Of a stretch of 7,155 nucleotides of DNA, positions 1 through 4,817 are shown in pieces. Where the stretch lies: contig JAZUEK010000013.1 in assembly GCA_045640165.1 (NCBI GenBank), positions 1 to 7,155 on the forward strand. The letters are read 5' to 3'. A program made the position numbers and the translations under genes. The stretch's first letter is position 1; each line of letters opens with the position of its first letter. The stretch is from RGIG426 sp045640165. Lineage in GTDB: Bacteria > Bacillota > Clostridia > Oscillospirales > Acutalibacteraceae. The notes under the pieces are model-generated. The model did no database searches. It saw only the letters and a list, made by a program, of their open reading frames with translations, and had not been told where the DNA came from.

Positions 1-223
1 CGTACATCATAATGACCGAAAGCCACGTGGCGAGCGGCCCTAACACGAGGACGAGAATGCCGGTGATCAATTCACCGGTCGCCGCCGACGAGGAATAGTC
101 TTTTAACTGTGCATACCCTAAAAAGAAAGAAACCGCAAAAAAGATACTGATAACGGTGCCAGTCCAAAAGTAGACCTTGTCAACCGCGTTGATTTTTGCG
201 CCGATGTTGTCAAAAATTTTCAT
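1..223 (-). CDS. Small two-helix membrane protein, N-terminal part (hypothetical)
   Basis: The start of a minus-strand gene that leaves the window at base 1; 74 complete codons are visible. The ATG (complement of 221-223) is preceded by a GAGGAG ribosome binding site at good spacing. The protein begins MKIFDNIGAKINAVDKVYFW, a short amphipathic N-terminus. One hydrophobic segment follows at about residues 19-38, then a polar linker (KDYSSSAATGE, 41-51), then a second hydrophobic segment at about 52-74 that continues past the edge. There is no cleavable-looking signal peptide, so it is probably an integral membrane protein with both ends inside. The layout recalls small uncharacterised two-helix membrane proteins that I remember from Clostridia, but I cannot name a family and assign no function. 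It is divergent from the bPH-domain gene at 371 and has its own promoter. Confidence 0.75.
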   Translation of the reverse strand, partial: MKIFDNIGAKINAVDKVYFWTGTVISIFFAVSFFLGYAQLKDYSSSAATGELITGILVLVLGPLATWLSVIMMY

Positions 224-257
224 AAAAACACTCCTCATTTTTTATTTGGATGAATAA

Positions 258-286
258 AGTATACACAAAAATCGTTCGGTTTGCAA
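258..286 (-). promoter_or_regulatory. Sigma-A-type promoter for the leftward membrane-protein gene
   Basis: Read on the minus strand, the -35 box is TTGCAA (281-286) and the -10 box is TATACT (258-263), with a 17-base spacer. The -10 is preceded by TGTG, the TRTG extension common in Firmicutes. It lies about 35 bases upstream of the start codon at 223. The -35 is only a moderate match, while the -10 and spacing are good. Confidence 0.6.
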
Positions 287-313
287 GAAAAATGCGCGAA
301 ATCAAAAGAAAGT

Positions 314-341
314 TTGACATTTTTTTGCGGTGTGGTATAAT
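314..341 (+). promoter_or_regulatory. Strong sigma-A promoter for the bPH-domain gene
   Basis: A perfect TTGACA (314-319) and a perfect TATAAT (336-341) are separated by 16 bases, and TGTGG directly precedes the -10 (extended -10/TRTG). It sits 30 bases before the ATG at 371, and AAGGAGG (356-362) is the ribosome binding site, 8 bases from the start. Both elements are consensus, so strong constitutive expression is expected. Confidence 0.85.
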
Positions 342-370
342 AAAAAAGATAGGAAAAGGAGGTTTTTTCT

Positions 371-871
371 ATGGCAAATAAACTGAAAAACGGTCAAATG
401 ACCGTGACGATTGAACAAGAAGAACCCATTTGGACCGACCGCAAACGCTGGACGTTTTTCGGTCTGCCGTGGACGTTTACGAAATATCGCCTGACTCCCT
501 CGAAACTGCTTGTGGAGACCGGCTTTTTGAGCAAAGAGGAAGAGGAAATTCGCCTTTACCGCATTACCGACGTGTCGATGAAACGCGGTTTCTTTGAGCG
601 GATGTTCAAACTCGGCACGATTACTCTGCGCTCGAGCGACACCTCTAACCCGACGCAGGAACTGCGCCACATCAAAAACCCGAAAACCGTGAAAGAGGTC
701 GTCAGCCAATCCATCGAGACGTCTCGCCGCGAAAACGGCGTGCGCACGTCCGAGATGGTGGGTATGCCCCACCACGACATGCCCGATTTGCCGGACGGAC
801 ATCATCCGGCAATGGGTCCCGAACTCGTGCCGGATTATGACCAAAACGGCATTGACGATCGTTCCGAATAA
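371..871 (+). CDS. Bacterial PH-domain (bPH2/DUF304) protein with His/Met-rich, EF-hand-like tail
   Basis: A 166-residue soluble protein with no signal peptide and no membrane helix. Residues about 38-112 match the bacterial PH-like fold of the DUF304/bPH2 family: YRLTPSKLLVETGFLSKEEE, then RLYRITDVSMKRGFFERMF, then GTITLRSS and HIKNPKTVKEVV. Most relatives with this domain (YdbS/YdbT type) carry membrane helices next to it; this one does not. The N-terminal 36 residues are polar, with WTFFGLPWTF as the only hydrophobic patch. The last ~40 residues are unlike the domain. They are rich in His and Met (M129, M132, H134, H135, M137, H144, H145, M148) and end in DYDQNGIDDRSE, which has EF-hand-like acidic spacing. 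The biochemical role of bPH2 proteins is poorly known, and lipid or protein binding at the membrane is a family-level guess. The gene has its own strong promoter and terminator. Confidence 0.85.
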   Translation: MANKLKNGQMTVTIEQEEPIWTDRKRWTFFGLPWTFTKYRLTPSKLLVETGFLSKEEEEIRLYRITDVSMKRGFFERMFKLGTITLRSSDTSNPTQELRHIKNPKTVKEVVSQSIETSRRENGVRTSEMVGMPHHDMPDLPDGHHPAMGPELVPDYDQNGIDDRSE

Positions 872-875
872 TGTT

Positions 876-917
876 TCGCCCACGTCGGCTATCGACGTGG
901 GCGATTTTCCGTTTTTT
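876..917 (+). terminator. Intrinsic terminator after the bPH gene, upstream of cstA
   Basis: A 12-base-pair perfect stem (876-887 with 893-904, including GCCCACGTCG/CGACGTGGGC) has a 5-base loop. It is followed by TTTT, CCG and then TTTTTT (912-917). It begins 4 bases after the bPH stop codon. Because it ends only 26 bases before the cstA start, it could also act as an attenuator for that gene. Confidence 0.85.
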
Positions 918-931
918 GAATTTCGCTGAAA

Positions 932-936
932 AGAGG
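932..936 (+). promoter_or_regulatory. Ribosome binding site fixing the cstA start
   Basis: AGAGG lies 7 bases before the GTG at 944. A possible in-frame GTG at 938 is directly next to this motif and so cannot use it. The 944 GTG is therefore the better start. Confidence 0.65.
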
Positions 937-943
937 TGTGTCT

Positions 944-2371
944 GTGATTTCTCTGCTTTGCGCGTTAGCTCTGCTTGTTTTGGGCTATGCGGTTTACGGG
1001 CGGCTTGTGACCCGTGTGTTTGCGCCGGATGAGCGCGAAACGCCGGCAACGGCGATTAACGACGGGGTGGACTGCGTGCCGATGAAACCCGGTAAGGCGT
1101 TTTTGGTGCAATTGCTCAACATCGCAGGCACCGGCCCGATTTTCGGCGCGATTATGGGGGCGCAGTTCGGCCCGGTTGTGTTTTTGTGGATTGTGTTCGG
1201 CTCGATTCTCGGCGGCGCGGTCCACGATTATATGGTCGGTATGATTTCCTGCCGCCACGAAGGGCAATCCATCGCCGCGCTGTCGGGCGCGTATCTCGGA
1301 GGCGTCGCCAAATGGGTGATGCGCGTGTTTTCGGTGGTGCTTTTGGTGCTTGTCGGCACGGTGTTTGTCACAAGCCCTGCGGCGCTTTTGGCGCGGCTGA
1401 CCCCGAAAGCGCTCGGCGAGATGTTTTGGGTGTTTGTGATTATCGCCTACTATATCCTCGCGACCTTGCTTCCCATTGACAAGCTCATCGGGCGGCTGTA
1501 TCCCGTGTTCGGCGCGGTGCTGATTGCGATGGCGGTGGGCATTTTCGGCGCGATTCTCTTGTCCGGCGACTACGTGTTGCCGGAAGTGAGCCTCAAAAAC
1601 ACCCATCCGGATGGGCTTCCTGCCTGGCCGTTTATGTTCGTGACGGTGGCGTGCGGCGCGATTTCCGGTTTCCACGCAACCCAGTCGCCGATGGTTGCCA
1701 AGTGCATTACGAGCGAAAAACAAGGGCGGTTTGTCTTTTACGGCGCGATGATTGCCGAAGCGGTGATTGCCCTCGTGTGGGCGGCGGCAGGCGTGGTGTT
1801 TTATGAAAACGCGGGGGCGTTGTCCGAGGCGCTTTCCGCCGTCGGTCAGTCGGGTGTGGTATACGATATTTCGTTTGGAATGCTCGGCACGGTGGGCGGC
1901 GTTTTGGCGGTGATCGGCGTCATTGCCTGCCCGATTACGTCGGGCGATACCGCGTTCCGCTCGGCGCGCCTCATTTTGGCGGAGTGGACGGGACTTTCGC
2001 AAAAACCGTTCAAAAACCGTCTGAAAATCACCTTGCCGCTGTTGTTTGTGGGATTGCTTTTAACCCAACTCGACTTCGACGTGTTGTGGCGGTATTTTTC
2101 GTGGAGCAACCAAACGCTCGCGATGGTGGCGCTATGGGTCGCGACGGCGTATCTCTTGAAAGAAAACCACCCGTTTTCCCATTTGCTGTTGACGGCGCTT
2201 CCGGCTACGTTTATGTCGGGGGTGAGCGCTACCTATATTTTGATGGCGCCGGAGGGTTTCCGCTTGTCCGCTTCGGTGGCGGTTCCTATCGGCGCGGCGG
2301 TGGCACTTTTGTGCTTTGCGTGGTTTGCGGTGGTGGTAAATCGCAAGAAAAGAACGAATAGCCGCGGTTAA
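944..2371 (+). CDS. cstA: Carbon starvation protein A family transporter (short form)
   Basis: A polytopic membrane transporter of 475 residues from the GTG at 944, with about a dozen hydrophobic segments. It matches the short CstA form of Firmicutes and Bacteroidetes rather than the ~700-residue E. coli CstA/BtsT proteins. Family landmarks are LNIAGTGPIFGAIMGAQFG (58-76), GGAVHDYMVGM (90-100), GFHATQSPMVAKCI (242-255), ITSGDTAFRSARLILAEW (331-348) and RYFSWSNQTLA (383-393). CstA-family proteins take up peptides and/or pyruvate during nutrient limitation; which substrate applies here cannot be read from the sequence. The C-terminus is short and basic (VNRKKRTNSRG). No CstA partner such as a small YbdD/YjiX-like ORF is visible downstream; an aquaporin with its own promoter follows instead. 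No sigma-A promoter fits between the upstream terminator and the start, so expression probably depends on readthrough from the bPH transcript or on an unrecognised promoter. Confidence 0.92.
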   Translation: MISLLCALALLVLGYAVYGRLVTRVFAPDERETPATAINDGVDCVPMKPGKAFLVQLLNIAGTGPIFGAIMGAQFGPVVFLWIVFGSILGGAVHDYMVGMISCRHEGQSIAALSGAYLGGVAKWVMRVFSVVLLVLVGTVFVTSPAALLARLTPKALGEMFWVFVIIAYYILATLLPIDKLIGRLYPVFGAVLIAMAVGIFGAILLSGDYVLPEVSLKNTHPDGLPAWPFMFVTVACGAISGFHATQSPMVAKCITSEKQGRFVFYGAMIAEAVIALVWAAAGVVFYENAGALSEALSAVGQSGVVYDISFGMLGTVGGVLAVIGVIACPITSGDTAFRSARLILAEWTGLSQKPFKNRLKITLPLLFVGLLLTQLDFDVLWRYFSWSNQTLAMVALWVATAYLLKENHPFSHLLLTALPATFMSGVSATYILMAPEGFRLSASVAVPIGAAVALLCFAWFAVVVNRKKRTNSRG

Positions 2372-2378
2372 AACAGGG

Positions 2379-2407
2379 TTGCAAACAGGTTCTGTTTGTG
2401 ATAAAAT
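2379..2407 (+). promoter_or_regulatory. Promoter for the aquaporin gene
   Basis: TTGCAA (2379-2384), a 17-base spacer and TAAAAT (2402-2407), with an extended -10 (TGTGA just upstream). It starts 8 bases after the cstA stop and lies 34 bases before the aquaporin ATG. The -35 is moderate and the -10 has 5 of 6 matches plus the TG extension. Confidence 0.65.
2382..2398. promoter_or_regulatory. Inverted repeat inside the aquaporin promoter, possible operator
   Basis: The perfect 7-base inverted repeat CAAACAG-gtt-CTGTTTG fills most of the spacer between the -35 and -10 boxes. A dimeric repressor bound here would block RNA polymerase. It lacks a following T-tract, so it is unlikely to be the cstA terminator. 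No known operator consensus is recognised. Confidence 0.4.
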
Positions 2408-2441
2408 GGGCATAACCTAAATTGAGAAAGGGGTTTTACAA

Positions 2442-3146
2442 ATGGCATCTTTCAAAAAGTATTTGGCAGAATTCATCGGCACGTGCGTGCTCGTCACCTT
2501 CGGTTGCGGCACGGCGATGACCGTCGGTTGTGACGCGGCGAGCGGCTGCGGCTACATTCTGACGGCTTTGGCGTTCGGTCTTGTCATCGTCGCGATGGCG
2601 TATTCCGTCGGCAACGTCTCCGGTTGTCACATCAACCCGGCGGTGTCTATCGGTATGCTCACCGCAGGCAAAATGTCGGTGAAAGACTTCTTCGGTTATA
2701 TTGTGGCGCAGTTCCTCGGCGCGATTGCCGGCGCCGGCATCCTCAAAGGCGTGTTCGCGTTTGCGGATCTTACGGATAAAACCGGTGCGCTCGGCTCGAA
2801 TGGCCTTGCGAACGGCTCGGTGGGCGCGTCGCTCATCATCGAGGTGATTCTTACCTTCGTGTTCGTGTTCGCTATTTTGGGCGTGACCTCTAAAATCGAA
2901 AACGGCGCGGTGGCCGGTATTGTGATTGGTCTTACCCTGACGCTCGTCCACATCCTCGGCATCGGCCTTACCGGCACGTCGGTCAACCCGGCGCGTTCGT
3001 TCGGTCCGGCGCTGCTCGCCGGCGGCGATGCGTTCGCTAACGTGTGGGTGTTCATCGTGGCTCCGCTGGTCGGCGGCGTGCTCGCCGCGGCGGTGTACGG
3101 GCTGCTCACCTGCGAGTGCAAAAAAGAGAAAAAAGACGAAGAATAA
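2442..3146 (+). CDS. aqpZ: AqpZ-type aquaporin (MIP family water channel)
   Basis: A 234-residue, six-helix MIP-family channel. Both half-helix signatures are intact: HINPAV (N65-P66-A67) and SVNPARS (N182-P183-A184). The selectivity filter expected for a water-selective channel is present, namely F45, H170, T179 and R185, corresponding to F43, H174, T183 and R189 of E. coli AqpZ with the same H-T-R spacing. The short loops and the absence of the GlpF-type filter argue against a glycerol facilitator, and no glycerol kinase gene is nearby. It should mediate passive water flux across the cytoplasmic membrane in osmotic adjustment. The ATG at 2442 is preceded by AAAGGGG at 8 bases. Seven cysteines are present, including C30 and C36 bracketing the first outside loop, and the tail is strongly charged (CECKKEKKDEE). 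It is transcribed from its own promoter and ends at a bidirectional terminator. Confidence 0.93.
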   Translation: MASFKKYLAEFIGTCVLVTFGCGTAMTVGCDAASGCGYILTALAFGLVIVAMAYSVGNVSGCHINPAVSIGMLTAGKMSVKDFFGYIVAQFLGAIAGAGILKGVFAFADLTDKTGALGSNGLANGSVGASLIIEVILTFVFVFAILGVTSKIENGAVAGIVIGLTLTLVHILGIGLTGTSVNPARSFGPALLAGGDAFANVWVFIVAPLVGGVLAAAVYGLLTCECKKEKKDEE

Positions 3147-3158
3147 AATTTACACGCA

Positions 3159-3190
3159 AAAAAGCGGAGGGAATTTTCCCTCCGCTTTTT
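3159..3190. terminator. Bidirectional terminator between convergent aquaporin and dehydrogenase genes
   Basis: A 14-base-pair stem (3159-3172 with 3177-3190, core GCGGAGGG/CCCTCCGC) has a 4-base loop. A-tracts on the left and T-tracts on the right make it work on both strands. It starts 12 bases after the aquaporin stop and ends 10 bases before the dehydrogenase stop on the other strand. On the plus strand the T-rich run continues to 3201. Confidence 0.92.
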
Positions 3191-3200
3191 GTTTTGTTTT

Positions 3201-4145
3201 TCAGTTCACCACGTTGATGGGGTTGCCGTCGAGGAACGCTTTGATGTTCTCTGCCGTCACGTCCACAAGCCGCTCGCGGCACTCTTTTGTGGACCACGCG
3301 ATGTGCGGCGTGATAAAGCAGTTTTTCGCTTTGAGAAGCGGATTTTCCGGCGAAATCGGCTCGCCGGTTACCACGTCGGTGGCGTAGGCGCCGACTTTGC
3401 CGCTTTCAAGCGCGGCGACCAAATCCGGCTCGTTGACAAGCGGACCGCGCGCGGTGTTGACAAGCCACACGCCGTCTTTCATTTTGGCGATGGAATCGGC
3501 GTTAATGAGGTCGCGGTTTTGGTCGGTCAGGCGGCAGTTGAGCGAAATCACGTCGGATTGCGCAAACAACGCGTCGAGTGGCGTGCTTCCTGCCGCGTGA
3601 GGGCTGTTGTAGAGGATGTGCATCCCGAGCGCTTTGCCGATTTCGGCGACCTTTTGGCCGATGTTGCCGTAACCGACAATGCCGAGCGTTTTGCCGGCGA
3701 GCTCCACCTGTGGGGTAAGCCAATAGCAAAAATCGCCGCAGTTACACCAGTCGCCGTCGTGCACCGAGCGGCTGTGCAAATCGACGCGGTGGCACAGTTC
3801 CAAAATCAGCGCGAACACGAATTGCGCAACGGCATCGGTGGCGTAGGTCGGCACGTTGCACACTTTCACCCCGTGTTCCGCGGCGGCTTTCACGTCTACC
3901 ACGTCGTAGCCGGTGGACAGTACCGCCACCATTTTAATATTCTTGCATTGTTCGAACGTTTGGCGCCCGAGCACGTTTTTGCAGGTGACGACGATTTCGC
4001 AGTCGCCGATGCGGTCGATGGTGGCTTGTTCGTTCGCCCCGTCGGCGGTTTCTTCATAGATTTCCACGTCGCCGAGCGGCATCAGTTGGTCCCAGGTGAT
4101 GTCGCCCGGGTTGACGCCGTGGGCGTCCAACACAACGATTTTCAT
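3201..4145 (-). CDS. D-2-hydroxyacid dehydrogenase, glycerate dehydrogenase/hydroxypyruvate reductase-like
   Basis: A 314-residue cytoplasmic NAD(P)-dependent oxidoreductase that interconverts a 2-keto acid and a D-2-hydroxy acid. Similarity to the Firmicutes 'glycerate dehydrogenase' type (for example the FCYWLTPQVELAGKTLGIVG stretch, 139-158) suggests hydroxypyruvate/D-glycerate, but the substrate is not certain. The N-terminal substrate-binding part covers residues 1-100. The Rossmann cofactor domain (about 100-285) has the GxGxxG motif G158-Y-G160-N-I-G163. The catalytic triad is complete: R233 (NTARGPLVNE), E262 (TGEP) and H281 (TPHIAWS). At the end of the second Rossmann strand (ILYNSP) the usual NADH-selecting Asp is replaced by N180-S181, so NADPH use is possible. 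The ATG at 4145 is preceded by GAGGGA at 5 bases and has a strong promoter. It is transcribed alone, divergently from marR. Confidence 0.9.
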   Translation of the reverse strand: MKIVVLDAHGVNPGDITWDQLMPLGDVEIYEETADGANEQATIDRIGDCEIVVTCKNVLGRQTFEQCKNIKMVAVLSTGYDVVDVKAAAEHGVKVCNVPTYATDAVAQFVFALILELCHRVDLHSRSVHDGDWCNCGDFCYWLTPQVELAGKTLGIVGYGNIGQKVAEIGKALGMHILYNSPHAAGSTPLDALFAQSDVISLNCRLTDQNRDLINADSIAKMKDGVWLVNTARGPLVNEPDLVAALESGKVGAYATDVVTGEPISPENPLLKAKNCFITPHIAWSTKECRERLVDVTAENIKAFLDGNPINVVN

Positions 4146-4173
4146 AGGCTTCCCTCGCTTGCGATTTTTTTAG

Positions 4174-4202
4174 AGTATACCACACTGCCGCGTGGTTTTC
4201 AA
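4174..4202 (-). promoter_or_regulatory. Promoter for the hydroxyacid dehydrogenase gene
   Basis: Read on the minus strand: TTGAAA (4197-4202), a 17-base spacer, and TATACT (4174-4179) preceded by TGTGG, an extended -10. It lies about 28 bases upstream of the start codon. The TGTGGTATA core is identical to that of the bPH promoter. Confidence 0.78.
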
Positions 4203-4241
4203 GGTTGGGTGCGGCAGATTTTCGGAAAATGCGAAAATTTC

Positions 4242-4270
4242 TTGACAACGGTGCTCGCGCATGGTATAGT
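4242..4270 (+). promoter_or_regulatory. Promoter of the marR-MFS operon
   Basis: Consensus TTGACA (4242-4247), a 17-base spacer, and TATAGT (4265-4270) with TGG before it (extended -10). Transcription should begin near 4277, about 60 bases before the marR start, leaving room for the palindrome at 4287-4306 in the leader. An imperfect GCGCA..GGTA dyad (4257-4266 with 4272-4282) also spans the -10. Confidence 0.85.
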
Positions 4271-4286
4271 GTACCGGTGCGCAAAA

Positions 4287-4306
4287 ATAGTTGCTTTTGC
4301 AACTAT
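4287..4306. promoter_or_regulatory. Palindromic candidate MarR operator in the marR leader
   Basis: A perfect 8-base inverted repeat ATAGTTGC-tttt-GCAACTAT is centred about 20 bases downstream of the predicted transcription start. MarR-family dimers bind such ~20-base palindromes and typically repress their own operon. TTGC/GCAA half-sites also occur in other MarR-type operators. No T-tract follows, so it is not a terminator. Autorepression by the adjacent MarR protein is an inference from position. Confidence 0.7.
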
Positions 4307-4323
4307 CTGCGTGACGCGCAAAC

Positions 4324-4333
4324 GAGGGGGAGG
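4324..4333 (+). promoter_or_regulatory. Ribosome binding site fixing the marR start
   Basis: GAGGGGGAGG lies just before the ATG at 4337; the GAGG at 4324-4327 gives 9-base spacing. It rules out the longer reading frame that opens at 4205, which would start upstream of the promoter's transcription start. Confidence 0.8.
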
Positions 4334-4336
4334 ACT

Positions 4337-4786
4337 ATGCAACATTTTGAAAGTATCAGCCGCAATATGATGATTACCGACAAATATTTCAAACTTTACC
4401 TGCGTGATGCGCTCGCGCCCTACGGGCTTAACGCGCCGCAGGGAGTCGTTTTGTTGATGCTCTATCACAACGCCGCGGTAAAAAACACGCAAGAGGATCT
4501 CATTCGCCGCATACATTACGACAAGGGCGTTATGACGCGAACAATGAAAGAATTGGAGCAAAAGGGGCTTGTGAAGCGCGAACCCCATCCCACCGATTCG
4601 CGTTCGTATCTGTTTTCGTTGACCGAAAGCGGCGCGGCGCTCCACGAGCCGATGATGGACATTTTGCGACAGTGGAACGAAAAACTGCTCGTCAATATCA
4701 GCGAGCAGGAATTGGCGGCCTTAAAAACCGCTTTGGAAACCATGGCGAAAAACGCTTGCGCGGCCAGCTGTGACGAGCAGACGTAA
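4337..4786 (+). CDS. MarR-family transcriptional regulator
   Basis: A 149-residue winged-helix DNA-binding protein, the usual MarR length. The N-terminal helix (about 1-30) and the C-terminal helices (about 100-140) form the dimer interface. The winged helix-turn-helix covers about 34-98. Its likely recognition helix is DKGVMTRTMKELEQKG (62-77), and the wing carries the family's conserved D87-x-R89 followed by L95-T96 (TDSRSYLFSLT). It most likely represses its own operon by binding the palindrome at 4287-4306 and releases it when bound by a toxic ligand, often a substrate of the linked exporter. The C-terminus ends NACAASCDEQT, with C141 and C145 in a CxxxC arrangement that could be redox- or metal-responsive; this is speculative. 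The exporter gene follows after 31 bases with no terminator between, so the two form an operon. Confidence 0.92.
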   Translation: MQHFESISRNMMITDKYFKLYLRDALAPYGLNAPQGVVLLMLYHNAAVKNTQEDLIRRIHYDKGVMTRTMKELEQKGLVKREPHPTDSRSYLFSLTESGAALHEPMMDILRQWNEKLLVNISEQELAALKTALETMAKNACAASCDEQT

Positions 4787-4802
4787 ACACTACTATACCA
4801 AA

Positions 4803-4808
4803 AGAGGA
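4803..4808 (+). promoter_or_regulatory. Ribosome binding site fixing the MFS exporter start
   Basis: AGAGGA lies 9 bases before the ATG at 4818. A longer frame opens at 4770 inside marR but has no ribosome binding site and would add a basic leader before the first helix. Confidence 0.75.
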
Positions 4809-4817
4809 ACCGTTACT

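Noticed and set aside
788..812. An 8-base perfect inverted repeat (TTGCCGGA...TCCGGCAA) inside the bPH gene.
   Set aside because: It lies within coding sequence, has a 9-base loop and no T-tract, and its codons (LPDGHHPAM) explain it well enough. There is no evidence that it acts on cstA.
938..943. GTG at 938 as the cstA start.
   Set aside because: It is directly next to the AGAGG ribosome binding site. The GTG at 944 has the correct spacing.
965..2002. A 345-residue open frame on the minus strand opposite cstA.
   Set aside because: It is extremely Arg/His/Asn-rich without any domain, no ribosome binding site is seen, and the plus-strand CstA motifs are unambiguous.
4205..4336. A longer N-terminus for the MarR protein.
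   Set aside because: It would begin upstream of the promoter and cross the operator. The ATG at 4337 has a strong ribosome binding site and gives the usual family length.
3189..4370. A 393-residue open frame on the plus strand, fully antisense to the hydroxyacid dehydrogenase and running into the marR leader.
   Set aside because: The composition (His/Arg/Val/Phe-rich, no domain) is the typical mirror of a GC-rich gene. It has no ribosome binding site, it starts inside the bidirectional terminator region, and the minus-strand gene has a full catalytic motif set.
4770..4817. A longer N-terminus for the exporter, overlapping the end of marR.
   Set aside because: There is no ribosome binding site for that start, while the ATG at 4818 has AGAGGA at good spacing and gives a normal DHA2 N-terminus.
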